From assembly GCA_024752435.1 (NCBI GenBank), contig CP103026.1, forward strand, positions 558,001 through 622,000: a stretch of DNA of 64,000 nt, given 5' to 3'. The notes under the pieces were generated by a model. That model was not told where the DNA came from. It was given only the letters and a program-made list of their open reading frames with translations, and ran no database searches. The DNA is from Allantophomopsis cytisporea (Eukaryota > Ascomycota > Leotiomycetes > Phacidiales > Phacidiaceae). Below are positions 46,729-59,511 of the stretch, piece after piece; position 1 is the first letter of the stretch, and every line of letters starts with the position of its first letter. A program made the translations under genes and the position numbers.

Positions 46729-47598
46729 TCAAATACTAGCCTCCCAAACCTTCTGTATAATAGCCCAGTATCTTACGGGATCCGATCTCATATGCGCCAC
46801 ATGTGGTGTCCCCACAAACTTTACTCTCTCGACACTCATTCCCCTGTCCTCTGCATCCTTGGCATGATCCTCAATATCGGTGTCAAGGATCAACGCATCA
46901 GCATCTGAATAGATATAGCACCTCCTCGCCTCCCTACTTATAAGCTCCGGCTTCAAAGAATTCAAGTTATCTCTCATAATATTTGCCAAGTTCTTCTTCC
47001 CAAACCATTCCGGCACAACAAAAAACAGAGTAATTAACACCCCAAAGATTGCCATGAACGGCAGCTTCACATACCACGCATTGCTCATGCCCTGTGTGAA
47101 CGCGTTCACACCCCTTCCCACATGAGATCTCCCGGGAGTCGAGTCCATGACCAAGATACGAGCAGGCAACGGAGTTCCCACAATATCGGAGTAGACCTTT
47201 GCCAGAAACGCAACCTGGCCGGCACCACCGTTGGAAAGCGCATGGACAAGCAGGCGGTGCGAGGCATCCGGCACGTGTTCACGAATCACACTGACAGCCG
47301 TCCGTAGATCGGATGCCTGCTTGGCAGCCGAGTTGAGGAAAAAGTCGGCGGTTGAGCTGCGGATGAGGAGAATGGGTGTGAATGGATACAGGGACTGGTA
47401 GTACGTTGTGTATTTGCCGATATGGCGGGGACCTGCGTTCATCCAGGAGGCGAGGAGAATGAGAGAGGGTTGGTCTTTTGTTGGAGCTGCGCCTGTACTG
47501 GGTGGAGTGTAGAAGTAGGTTTTGACATTCAATCGCTGAAACGACTCTAGGCCTGTTACTGCTGCCACCGCCGTCGCTGGAGGTTCTTGGGTCGCCAT
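46729..47598 (-). CDS. DUF829/TMEM53/PaxU-family alpha/beta-hydrolase-like protein
   Basis: A single exon of 289 residues from an ATG. Features of the family in order: LILLASWMNAGPRHIGKYTTYYQSLYPFTPILLIRSSTADFF at the N-terminal strand region; HRLLVHALSNGGAGQVAF, in which the nucleophile-elbow-like S-N-G-G follows; MDSTPGR; a hydrophobic segment KLPFMAIFGVLITLFFVV (one possible membrane helix); YIYSDADALI; and the final FVGTPHVAHMRSDPVRYW with a His. The putative triad would be Ser in LSNGG, Asp in SDAD and His in PHVAH. The family includes the nuclear-envelope protein TMEM53 and PaxU of indole-diterpene clusters. No such cluster is present here, so a general membrane-associated hydrolase-like role is more likely. 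Confidence 0.85.
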   Translation of the reverse strand: MATQEPPATAVAAVTGLESFQRLNVKTYFYTPPSTGAAPTKDQPSLILLASWMNAGPRHIGKYTTYYQSLYPFTPILLIRSSTADFFLNSAAKQASDLRTAVSVIREHVPDASHRLLVHALSNGGAGQVAFLAKVYSDIVGTPLPARILVMDSTPGRSHVGRGVNAFTQGMSNAWYVKLPFMAIFGVLITLFFVVPEWFGKKNLANIMRDNLNSLKPELISREARRCYIYSDADALILDTDIEDHAKDAEDRGMSVERVKFVGTPHVAHMRSDPVRYWAIIQKVWEASI

Positions 47599-50029
47599 TG
47601 ATGATTTGATGATGAATGGATTAAAGCTTCGTATACAGTATTTGTGAAAAGTTGGATTAAATGAGATAGACAGATGGAAATATAAAATGGTACTTATTCT
47701 CTGAGACTTAGGGCGTTGTTGGGATTCGGAGGAGGAATCACGCCGACGGGCTTATGAACGTAGCGTCGATGATACGATGGAGTCTCCTTACTAGAAATGT
47801 TGAGGATTTTGAAATTGCCTACTGGCCGCGTATGGTGGATATTGCTCACATGCGCAGTACGATATCGTGAGTAATCAATTTGTACCGAGGTTCAGTTGCG
47901 GTGCACGTGCACGTGCACAAGACGCTGGTGGCTAAATGATAATATATTGATGATCTGATATGCGACTTTAAGCACTGCAACAAAAACACTTCTATACTTA
48001 TTGTGATGTTAAAGTTATTGCCACGATTGTGTTCAATCCGAGGGATTTTGCGTTTCAGTTTGAGTTTCGAGCTTCCGTTGCGAATATTCCTTGGGATTCG
48101 CTAATAGTTACTCATGAGCATGCCTTGTCCAATCCTAACAATCCAGGCATCCATCGAAAGTCTATTCAAGAGATCCATACACATTGACCACATATGACGA
48201 GAGCCTGGAGAACTTCTGCTGAGGTCGACAGCAGCTCTATCAAAGATTCGACTAATATATATATATAAAACTACTGGAATGCACCTGGACCTAGTCACTC
48301 AAATATCACATCACAGAATGGCCATGTTGACGAAAAAGCAAAGGTGCATATTATCGGTATAAAACAGAGGGAATGACGATACAAGCGATTACCATATTTC
48401 TTTCTTATCGCTCAAGATGTTTTTGAAGCATAAGATAAATGAGGGTTGTTTTAGGATATGCGGTTCTGCATATCAATCTCACGAAACAATAACTTGATTA
48501 CTTAAGTGCTACAGAGATAAAACGGTTCTTTTCTATGATAACAGGTAGCAATTGATTTAATACTAGATTTTGAAAACGCATTTCAAAACGATTGCGCCAA
48601 GGTAGAGCAAGAACGTCCTTCCAAAGTGGCAACAAAAAGAGGAAGGAGGAACATACTATTTCCACATCCTCTGATGATTTGTATCTACTTTACGATATGT
48701 CGCCGTATCTAGTAAAGTGTTGGTTTCTGTCTATGCGAGGCAAAATTGGCAGAAATAAGCTTCGTTATAATCAACATCAGCCTTTATTTCTTGATAGCTG
48801 CTCCATGACGATCAATTATAATGTAATATGTAATGGTTAAAGATACTAGCAAGGACCATTAGTACAATTGAGACTTGCTGCTATCGACGCAGTGACAGCC
48901 GGCCTTTGTGTTATTTGTTGCAGCTTTGGTAATTGATATTATGATTACGATGAGATTAGGTAGGCTTCACTTAATCCACGTTCAGTTTCCAGCACACATT
49001 CATTGTCTCCCTACACGGCCTAATTCGAAGAAACATCTGCTTATTCATATGGTCATCCTAGAATGCAGTGTCGCATACTTTAGCTATACGGACATCATGG
49101 TTCACACTGACAGCGCTCACCTACTTGTTAACATAGATGCTTTCCTCATAAACTCTCGGTGTGATGTCTATACATATGTATCCTTGAACTACTGACTGCT
49201 TTGAATGTTTTATGTTTCTTGAGTGACTCAGTATTAATATCCTGTTTCAGGAAAGTGGGCATGGGCGTCTTGAGATGGAAGTCGCAATGCGGCCTCGACG
49301 TCTAAGTACACATAGGATATCATACAACAATAAATGGAGACACTCATCGTCGGTATCACTTTCGATTGTATCTGAAATATTAGTATCTAAGTATTTACAG
49401 ACATTCATGAACTCTTATCACAGCTCTTGGGGTCTCCTGGAATATCCGACTAAAACAGGGAACTGTGACAAGCTCTTTGGGGAGGCTATCGCCAAGCCTT
49501 TCCCCTTTCACCATGTACAAGCGGCTCCAATAATCTCCCCAAAAAACTCCAAAAGTCTTGTGGCCACCTTGACAACTGTCTACTGACTTCATCGGAAGCC
49601 CTAAGTCTCTTCGTCTACCCTAAGTTGAACCGTGAAATTACAAGATACACCTGGTACTATAAGGTCCCGTATCCTCCAACACAAAATTTCCCAAGAAAAA
49701 CTTGTGGCACTTGACATATGTCATATTTCACACCTCGGACTTTGCCCATCGCAGCTGTATCACAACATACGTCGAATTCTCAAGAACTTCTTATCCTTGA
49801 AATTGGAACTTCCATCCCATAGATGGAAACTCCTTGAACATCATCAAGGGCCCTCGATCATCTTTGCTTCATTAACTCCTCCGTCAGCCCCTTCATCGGC
49901 TCCTTCTCCATAAGGCAACCTTTCCATTATTGGAGCTCATAGCTTCCATCTCGTGCATTCCAGTCACATCACATTTCACCAGAAAACCAACAGCCATCTG
50001 CGGTTTATCTGCTTCTTTCTTATAACACA
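47599..50029. other. Spacer of about 2.4 kb
   Basis: Contains the promoter of the DUF829 gene (with a tandem CACGTG palindrome, listed) and the upstream region of the Ser/Pro-rich gene. No coding region was recognised; open frames stay under 105 codons. Confidence 0.5.
47901..47918. promoter_or_regulatory. Tandem CACGTG palindrome
   Basis: An 18-nt perfect palindrome, GTGCACGTGCACGTGCAC, contains two CACGTG E-boxes (47904-47909, 47910-47915). It lies about 300 bp upstream of the DUF829 start. CACGTG is the core site of bHLH factors such as Cbf1; function here is inferred. Confidence 0.5.
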
Positions 50030-53000
50030 ATGAGTAGAAGTCGAGCATTCCCAGGCCGTTCCGGAACGCCTTCAGCTCAGAGGAGTTATACTCCTGCTCC
50101 AAGACAGATCCCAGAGAATCCCCGATGGGTTCTCAGCGACTCAGCACAATATGGTCCTGGAATCCTTGGCGACCAACAACCATCAAGTGCAACCCAAGTG
50201 TATCCCCAAAATCAGCCACCAAATGCGTTCTCATCTTCTTTCTTACCCTCTAATCAGCATGGTATGTCACATGAGGTGATTGGCGCCGAACGTGTGCCTA
50301 GAGCCCTTCAGTTCAACCCAGAACATGTTCATGATCCTCTCCTGGGGCAGGAAACGCCAATCGCACCACAGCCACTATCTTCGACGCTCGCATCCGGACC
50401 CCTTGCAGCAAATGCACAGTCTCCCACTAATATTGATAGTTCTGTTCATTTGCTGGATGAATTCTTTAGACAAATTGATCAGATGGAAAATGATTCTTTG
50501 TTGAGTGAACCGGGCCCAAGCGTACAACAAACGTCATTCTCGACACCCACTTCCGGAACTCTGTCGTCAGATATGCAGTTGGCCTCTACTGAGCAAAATT
50601 CGTTCCAAAGTCTACTTCTTCCGAGGGCTCCTTCATATACCACCGCCGCTGTTGCGGCACCTCTCTCTGGAATTGAGATTCCGTTGTCATCTCTTGCGTC
50701 TGAGAATGTCGATGGCTATGCCAACAATGCATCGCATCGTCGTCAACCATCGGAGGCTGTTGTTGGATCAGAAGGGAATGTTAGTCCATATAACACACCT
50801 AGGAGAGAGCAAGTACAGGCCCAGCAGCCCTTTTCATCTTCAATGGCCCCTTCCACGACTCTGGTGCCAATGGGAGAATCGCCATCCTCTCTGCAAGGTA
50901 TTTGGCCAAATGAGTCTTATGCAGAGAACTTTGATGCCAGTGCTTCTGCTGTAGCAACTCCTAATGGACAAAACGTCGAGCGATTGTCGTTCTCTACACT
51001 TATGAATTACTATCCTGGTACCATTGGATCAGCGCCTCCACACTTGCAAGTTGACCATCGGAATTCAATTTTCGTGGGTGGAAACTCTGACTCCAATACT
51101 GTTGTTGCGCAGAACTTCGTTCCTGAACGTCGGACAGGGCCAATGATGAATCCTATGTCATATATCAATGTCGGCAGAGAACAGTTTCCACATGAACAAC
51201 AACAGGCCAGTTGGATGCACACCTCCTTACCTCAGTTACCAAGTGGACAATTGCCTTTGCATCAGCAAAACACCTCCCAATACTCGACTCATACACCTAG
51301 TTCATTTGGCACCCATTTCCCCGCTGGATCTACCCCGATGCAAGGTCGCCAGCAAGATCCCTCTTTTGCATCGAGTTCGTATAGCTTCAGTCCCTATGGC
51401 ACAGTCCCTATGCACAGGCAGACTCCCCATCCAGCCTCAACTCTGACACATGGACATCGTCGAGTCTGTTCAAAGCCAGTGGAGTTAGAATACCTGCACT
51501 TCGACCCAACAGCGACAAAATCGAAAACTGGATTTATATCAGCATCTGAGTTTGCTCGAACCTCAAGGCGCGTCACACAAAGGCCCGGAGTATCGTCTGG
51601 ACCCGCTGCATCTTCTTCACATTCGACACCAACCAGATCAGCTACACCAACCAGATCAGCTACACCAACCAGGCCTGCGGTATCCTCACATTCGACACCA
51701 CCCAGACCTGCATCGACAAACTACTCTGCAGTATCCTCCCAAGTTGCTGTATCATCCTCACACTCGATCCTACCTGAATCCGTCGCGTCAACTCACCCCA
51801 TAGCATCCTCCACACACGCAATATCTTCTCAAAGGAGCACATTACCCAAGCCTCCGGCCTCACCGACGCAACAAACCACATTGAAACATTACCAGTCTTC
51901 CACTTCCGACTGTGATAAAACAAGTCCCAAGCGTCCACGAAGATAAAAACATGACTCTCCTACAATCAGCTCAACTCCAGAACATCATCGTGCTGATACT
52001 CCGACGACAATATCCCAACTTCTAACTCTTCCACAATCTTCAGATGCACAGAAAATGTATTCGCCATCATCCCAGCTAAAAGCGCATCAGTCGCCATCAA
52101 CCGTGCAACAACAAAGCTCTCAGCCTCAAACATCAATTGCTTACCCAAAGTCATCGACTGCGGACCACCATTCGACTCCTTCCATGGCTCTGCCTCAATA
52201 TGAACCTTCTAATTCCCCGAATGTACAGCTTCCAGACCTGGCTCATGTCTTGTCATCCACGTCAATTTCGAAAGTCCGGTCATCACCTGCCACACCACAG
52301 CCCAAGACACCTAATCATCGAGACTCACCTCGCCCAGTATCTTCCAACAATCTTCTCATCACTTCACCTCTAGGTATTCCGTCTTCTCCTATTTATCCAT
52401 CTTCCAACTCACACAACGCAGAAGATCGAGTGTTTTTCGAACTTCAAGTTCCAAAGTCTCGATCGTCATACCGCCAGGAATGTACTGAAGAACCAACTAT
52501 CAATCCGCAACACCTACTTACCATCAAGTCAAGTAAGGCAAACGCCATAAGTATCGAATCTCCCATCCATATCGCTGGAGTTTACTACTTTGTCACCTCA
52601 CACTACTATTCCCCTCAGTATATCACGCGTCACATGCCAGCCTCGAAGTGTTTTGCTGCTGGCATCCTCGAGAACCATACGTGGTTCATGAACCTGAACA
52701 GCATACCAACCATTACTGAGGCCTGGGTTCCTGGCCCTAAAAGCTACCTGCCACCGAATATAGGCCAATACACTCCTAACCATCTTTGCGTCCAAGGACT
52801 TATCATGAGGCTGTCCTCCGAGGATTGTAAGGCACTCGAGAGCCGCGAGGAAGTCCTGAGTGGGGATTTGTCGAGAGTGAAGAAGAGGGTTCGTATCACC
52901 AAAAGCCGCGACGTTGAGCTCCATGACAAGTACTTGGACGTTCACGTCTATACACCTATGAGAGAAACGAGGCCTATGAAGCTTCCTTTGGACCAACATG

Positions 53001-53116
53001 AGAGACAAATGTGGGCTGCTGGCGTCAAAGATGCGGTCTTCAACAGGGTCATTGATGCAGCTTGGGCGGATGCGGCAATAGCTCCTTGGATTAGACCTCA
53101 ACTCTCAGAGTATTGA
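50030..53116 (+). CDS. Ser/Pro-rich protein with divergent GGCT-like C-terminus; one in-frame TAA
   Basis: One frame of 1029 codons runs from ATG 50030 to the stop at 53114-53116 and is interrupted only by TAA at 51944-51946. The first part (638 aa) is low-complexity, rich in Ser, Pro, Thr and Gln, with a short SATPTR repeat and a small ordered block PVELEYLHFDPTATKSKTGF. After the TAA the same frame continues at once with coding-like, Ser/Thr/Pro-rich sequence (KHDSPTISSTPEHHRADTPT). The C-terminus has VYYFVTSHYYSPQYITRHMP, ENHTWFMN, QGLIMRLSSEDCKALESREEV, which resembles the gamma-glutamylcyclotransferase fold (YxxGSN region, GLVYRLSxxD, Glu). The GSN loop is not conserved, so enzymatic activity is doubtful. 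Alternatives: two products, readthrough, a nonsense allele, or a missed short intron. Confidence 0.6.
51944..51946 (+). other. In-frame TAA within one continuous coding frame
   Basis: Codon 639 of the frame from 50030 is TAA. The 36 codons between it and the next ATG (52055) are open and have the same Ser/Thr/Pro-rich character. No intron with a consensus donor removes it; GT at 51924 or 51933 with the acceptor at 51979-51980 would keep frame but both are weak donors (GTCCCA, GTCCAC). Confidence 0.75.
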
Positions 53117-55994
53117 CATGGGCGGTCTAGAAAATGGTTGCCAAGCTTCAACCACCAAAGTGGACGATATCAATATCGGATTGATGTGTGAATGGATCCT
53201 GAGGATTCGTCCGGTCTTGTCTGTCTTGGGGTAAGGAACGAGAAAGAAAAAAAGATTCGAAAGAAACAGGAAGAGTAGGGCGTGTTCATCTCAGATATTT
53301 GCGGGCAAGAAGATTTCAATTTCTTTACTTATGTGGCTAGATTTCTTTCCGTTCCTTTCTGCCTTCCTATACATGGTTGAAGCTACTATGGTCTTTCGGC
53401 GTATAACATGAAAATGAAAATGAAGAAAAAAAGATTGTTTAACATGTTTGGGCGAAGGTTGTTTTCGATTTCTTTCCTTGAGTAACGAAATTGATTCTTG
53501 TCATATTGACCAAGTACCGAAACATAGCATGCAATAAACAATTTCATTAAATTTTCCAAGTTCAAAAAATTGCTGCCGTGGATAAGCCTCCTAGGAACGT
53601 GGCATTGTAAGTATCAGTAGTCTATTGTGATTCGTAATCCATGAAGACCATGCTGCAATCAGGGTAAGAATGAGAAAGCGAACGATGAATGGATCAGTTT
53701 CGACAACCAGAAGACACTATGCCACAAGCAAGCTAGTGAGGTGTATCTAAGATCTCCAGAATGTAGTTAGCAGGTCTATCGCTAACCTTAGAAGTGAGAG
53801 GACTTATCTTAAAAAAGTTGGGTGGGCTATCTCATGAAGAGATAGCCCTGAAGACCACCTCCATTGGCCCGTCTCCATGAGTAAAGCACCAGAGTACCCT
53901 TCTATGAACCAAGAACTAACAGCATGAACTGAGAACACAAGAAATGTAGAAGAGTAACCAGGCCCGGACAAGCACAAAGCTTTGACACCAACTCTAGATG
54001 GGTCCCGGTCCAAGTCATCAAAAACACCCTCGTCTCCTGAGCATGAGCTGCATTTCTTGCAGTCATAGAACCATACCCCCCACAGCCTTCATGTTCCTTG
54101 CACTCGGCCATCTTCCAAGTCGCTCCGATCCGTATCACCCACAGTAGACCACCACCTAATCCCAGTCCCGTGAAAACAGCCATCGTGCCAGGCATATCGT
54201 GGACCGCAGACGATCATCAACCTCAGCATCGCAGTTACATCATGTCTCCGTGTGTGTAGCAGTGCCCTCTGAGACCGTTTTTGATTCCTCTCCCTTCTTT
54301 GCAGAAGTAGGGCAGGAAGCGGACAAAATACATCTGTAAAAACCGCTTTCATCTCTGAAGTAGAGGTATGCGCCATGATCCCTGGAGCGAGTTCATGAAC
54401 AGTGTTGGCGTCCTCCATCACTCCCGGTCTGAGCCTGAAGGAGGAGGTTGATGCGTCTGATCGGGATCTTACATTCAGTGACGTAACACTTTCAGTGGCA
54501 CTTGCCGTGAAAGAGACCTGTTAAGCTGATAGGTTTTCTTGACTTTGACTCCTATCGTAGGTGCCCCGACAGGGTAGATTTGATGATTCCTGATGCTGAT
54601 GATGCATCATAGAAAAGGTGAGGATAACGGGACTCTTCACCACCTAGGTTCGTAGGACCACATCTCCATCAAGCAGAGCTACGCTGTCAGGACTAGAGGA
54701 GGAAATTTCCGGAGCAGGACAAAATAGCATAACTTCCAAAGATGAATCTCGGAAATGACCATATAACTGTACCCCTTTCTGTTCGTAAGCTGAATAATCT
54801 CACTGCATATGCTTGGTTTCCCATCACATATGTTTCTGGTGAGGGAGAACGCGCCTAAAATATGGCACCGCCATGAAAAGGGCACAGATACAGTCCGTTT
54901 GTAGATATGATTGTGCTCAATCTGCGCATTCTAGACCGACAATCTAGCAGCCCTGCTTTTCAAGAGTGTACAGAAGCCCACCTGTATCGAACAAAGGAAG
55001 CTGTATGAAGATCCCAAAGACTTTCTCTGATGAGGAGCCTGTATCTTCACACATCATATCTCCTATCGCGGAAACCCACTGTTGCATTAACGTGATAATC
55101 CATGGTGATCAGAGTATAGTGTCCAGCCGACAGCTGTGACGAGCGCCCTCACTCGAAGGTCTTACCAGACTGGCTCATACAGCTGTCTGTTTTGTACCCT
55201 AGAGCTCTGGACGTCCAGTAATCCTTTTGCCTCTCCCACTTTCCTTGGCGACAAGGTCAGCACTGGAAAGACTAATCGCAAAACCAGACAACATGACCGC
55301 AAGACTAGAACCAACGATATCTTAGGGTTAAGTTCCGAAATCTGTTCTCCCTGCACGCCGGGTGAATATAATCCAGCTTCCAGACACTGAACCAACGCGG
55401 TAGCTCTATGAGTCCTAGTAAGGCTCGAGTACGACGCAGTGAATGGATGCAAGGTCATGAGGGAGGTGTAACACATTCTTTCCAGAAAACAGAAGTCGGA
55501 GAACTGTTGAGAAAGCGAACTGCTTGGTATTTAATTGCTCATAGAGCGAGAGATGATGTGAACTGCGACGCGTGAATCAAGGTCCATGGTAGCATCTGAG
55601 GGATCGTCACGCTGGTTCGCTGCTGGCATTTCGGACGTAAAGATACTCAGATGATGATTGTAGATATGAAATAAGATGCAGACACAAGAATGTAGGATGA
55701 TACGAGCATTGCAAAGAACCATTCGAAAGGCTGTAGTTGGTGTGTTGAGAGCGTTCAAAAAGTGTGGAAGTCGAAGACGCGACAGTCTACATAGGTGATG
55801 CAGTACGCAGTACGCGCCGGGTCGGGCTCACCGCCGGTATCCGGGACACGCTATCACGTGCCTTAATTCTGATTTCTCTCAAACGTCTCCAGAAAATAAG
55901 ATTCCAACATCGCCACAATCACTTTCAACAGCTAGGCAGTCTGCCTGCATTCTTCTAAAGCTTGCTGCTGTTCTTTTAATGTGGTTGGATTACA
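53117..55994. other. Spacer of about 2.9 kb without a supported gene
   Basis: Some minus-strand open frames at 53902-54418 give protein-like text in two adjoining frames (MEDANTVHELAPGIMAHTST in one, TGLGLGGGLLWVIRIGATWK in another), but no exon model joins them and no family was recognised. The rest looks non-coding. The right end is the promoter of the rtp1 gene. Confidence 0.5.
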
Positions 55995-58900
55995 ATGTCG
56001 GTTGCAGAGAAGATCCTTACACATGGCGAGTTGTCCTGCAATGCAAATAGCAGTGAGGATGTTCGTCGGTCCAACCGGGATGAATTGAAGCGTATACTTG
56101 ACAGGTAGGGAAATATCTCACATACCTTTTTCCAAGTTTATTTGTTATTTGCTTTCCTACGAAATTCAAATCGTTCTTTAATCTGCTCAAAGAGGCTAAA
56201 TCTCCGTATAGCACCAGTACCATGAAACTCATGCCTACTCTTGCCTCTCTTATCGTACCAGGAAAAGTATCCAAAGAACTTCGGCCTTATCTCGTTCAAG
56301 CGCTGGCACTCTTACCACTTCGACCAAATGGGGTCAGACACACCTTTGAGTTTGTCATACGTGTGCATCCGAGTACGCTCGAAGAGCCACAGAAAGAGGC
56401 TTCGCGGGGTGCATCTACTTCAGGGGACAAACCAGTAACCACTGCTATCTCACCAGAGGCTCTCAATGCAGCCTCACGATTACTTTCGAGTCCACCAAGC
56501 TCCATGGACGCAGAGGTGTATTTTCAAGGAATAGCTTCACAACTATTCGCATTACTGGATGGTGTGGCGGGTCCAGAATTATCAAGAGCAGCAGCTTTTA
56601 TCATTGGCAGTGGAATTCTTGGGCGTCAGCGTTACGGTGCACCAGGTATGGGATACTGAATACAGATGAGATTTCTATGCTAAAATTCACAGGGGCTGCT
56701 GGTTGGAATGCTTTCGCAAAATCCATGTTATGCAACATTGACCCCACCATTGGGCAAGAGACAGCAAGAGGAGCAAAGCCGAGCGTCATCGCAACTTTTG
56801 AAAAATTAGACTTCTCGTCTTCTCTTGTTGAGGACCTTGATGCATCCAGTGCAAAGACATTTGTGTCATCCTCAGATATATCAACAGCGCTGCATCGATT
56901 GAAGATCCTTACCAGTTCTCATCCTAATCCAGGCTTGACCAAGAGACTCCTACGTGGTATCGTGTTACCTTTGTGGGCTTTATCGAGCTGGTCTAGCGTC
57001 ACATCGGAGACTAGTGAGGCAATCTGCAAGTCAGCACGCGATTTGCTCCGGATATTTTTACAACTCTCAAGTGGTGACCAAAGTCTTTCGAAAATTGTTC
57101 AAAATTTTATGTTTATCGGTAAACCTAGCGAATGGATGTACACATCGAAGTTGGGTGAGATATCTATATCTCAATGTAACGATGCAAATATTCCGCGTCG
57201 TGTACCTGACCTCCAGGTATGTTGTTCGCCATTTCGACTTATGCTCCTGACTAAAGGGAATTCTAGGTCATTGATGATCGCATTACTACTCTCATAGAAG
57301 TCTTAATATCGGCTAAAGATGTTGATGGCGTTTCCGCTTTGTTTATTTCCTTGTGCAGGAGATGGTTGAGATCGACCAAGAACTCGTATGTATAGCAAGC
57401 CTCTGATGCAATCTATATACTGACCTAAATTTATAGAGCTGAGGAATTGGTCATTAGCGAGAATTTTAGCGATTCTGATAACGCAGAAAACAAGCTGGTA
57501 CAGGTGAGACTCATGCAAGCCATGCTTGAGCGTTTACCAGAACGTCTCGTGGACGATTCTGGACAGCTATTGAACCTCATCAATGAAGTTCTTGAGTCAT
57601 TCACAAAGACAACGCCAAAGACAACCTCTCTTGAACTTGAAACTGAGATGACCGAGGATGAAGAAGGCCAAGGTGAAGTAACAATCGCTATCAGTCTACT
57701 TCACTCTGTTCTATCGTCAAACAAATCACGCTTGATCGAAAACCCTGCAAATGAATCTACTTTGAAGTCGATTTCGGATTCTTTGCTTGCAATAACAAGA
57801 TCTCCAAAACAAGGTACAGAGGAAGAGAACGCTCTGCAGCCTCTAGCCCAGAATCTTCTCTTACTACTTGACATCCGCATGGGTAGTGATCTCTCCTTAC
57901 CTTCAACCAATGCTACAAGTTCTGGGCCGACAGATAAAGACATTGAAGATCGCAAGACGTATAACCTAGCACTCAACTATTTAACCTCAAGTGACTCACC
58001 ACCACCAATTCGCGCAGAGGGTTTGTCTCTGCTAAACTCCCTCATCACTTCCCAAAGTCGAATCCTGGATGTTCCATCAACAATTGTTCTACTCACGTCC
58101 CTGCTCCAAGATTCAGAAGAATATATTTATCTACATACAATACGCACACTTCTAGTACTTTCCTCATATCATCCACGCCTTGTAACTCGCTCTCTTCTCG
58201 AATCATACACCGACTCTGGCGAAGAGCTACCCCTCGATTCTCGCCTCCGCATTGGTGAAGCCCTCTCCCAAATCCTTCAACATCTCCTTTCTAGCCCAGA
58301 CCCTAATACAGCATTTATGACGACTACGTCTCAAATCTATAATACTCTTCTCACCCTCGCCAGCAGACGTACAGAACGTCCAAAGACCCAAGCGCGCCAC
58401 GATCTCGCCCAGAAGGTTCAAGCTCGCAAGAACAAGGAAGCTGAAAATGCCTGGAATGGTCCCGTTCCGCCTCTCGATGAAGTCTTGGGTGGCTCACAAG
58501 AATCCAAGGATAATGAGATTCTGACATCCATCGTTGATGGTTGGAGCAATAAACCTAACTCGGAAGATATTCGTATTCGCACTTCCGCTCTCTCTATTCT
58601 AGGGACAGCAATTGAGACAAACATTAGCAATGTTGGTAGTGCTATTATTACTAACGCTGTCGACCTGTCCCTGAGAATCCTAACTCTCGAAGCTACGGAT
58701 TCTTCTGCTGCTTTGCTACGCCGAGCAGCAGTCTTACTCATCATGAGTTTACTACGTGCATTTGATAAGGCGCGCGAGGAGAATAGAAGACTTGGATTTG
58801 GTTTCGCTGAGGGAGAGGAATTGGAGGAAATCGTGAGAGTGCTTAAGTATGTGGAGAGCACTGACGGCGACGAACTTGTGAAGAATTATACAAAAGACGT

Positions 58901-59066
58901 CATCGACGGGTTGGAGAACTGGAAAGGCAAAAGTCTACTTGGTGCCGTACAGGGAATGCAGGGCATACAAGACCTTGGAACTGGGTTGGATAGACTTGCG
59001 GGATTGAGTGTTAATCCAGATTCCGGATTTAAGGGGAAGGGACCTAGAATTGAGGAGATCGAATAG
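55995..59066 (+). CDS. rtp1: Rtp1/TANGO6-like factor for RNA polymerase II assembly and nuclear import
   Basis: Five exons: 55995-56104, 56212-56645 (5' end uncertain), 56693-57216, 57267-57385 and 57437-59066, giving about 938 residues. HEAT-like helices run throughout. Family landmarks: ALLPLRPNGVRHTFEFVIRVHPS (exon 2), RAAAFIIGSGILGRQRYGAPGAAGWNAFAKSML across the second intron, the RTP1_C1-like block RAEGLSLLNSLI...LLTSLLQDSEEYIYLHTIRTLLVLSSYHP, and the RTP1_C2-like end AALLRRAAVLLIMSLLRAFDKA with GLENWKGKSLL. Known role: cytoplasmic assembly and import of RNA polymerase II with nucleoporins and R2TP-type partners. For exon 2 an acceptor at 56135-56136 also keeps frame but would make a 32-nt intron; other 5' exons cannot be excluded. 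Confidence 0.85.
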
Positions 59067-59511
59067 TACTATTTAGATGGCGACTTGAATGGAGCTATTC
59101 GAAGCCTAGTCAGCAAAGGTTGTATGACCATGAATTGGCTATTACGTCTGAAATCAAAGTGTATTATAGATAGCCTACGTAACTAAGGTCAGACCAAATA
59201 CCACCTATATAATCTGTATTCTGTTGGTGACAATATCAGTGTTGCTGGGTTTAGACAGTTTCGGAACAGTAACTTGAATATTCATTTGTTGAGCCACGGA
59301 GATTGCGATACTATTCACATAAATCCTACAGTGAAGATGACCCAGATATGTACATCACACGTACAACAGTGCTCCAGATATCGAGATCCATACATACAGC
59401 GGCAGAAGTCATATTCAATTTCCTGACAAAAGAAACAAAATAAAGGGTATCAAGTCCCACGCTAAATGCACCCATTCATCCATCATCCATCATCGTCACT
59501 CATCGAGCTTG
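59067..59511. other. Convergent 3' spacer
   Basis: 445 bp between the 3' ends of the rtp1 and TBC genes. No feature recognised. Confidence 0.5.

Noticed and set aside
51912..51980. Intron GTGATA...CAG removing the TAA at 51944
   Set aside because: The join at 51911/51981 recreates TAA, and the donor is not consensus.
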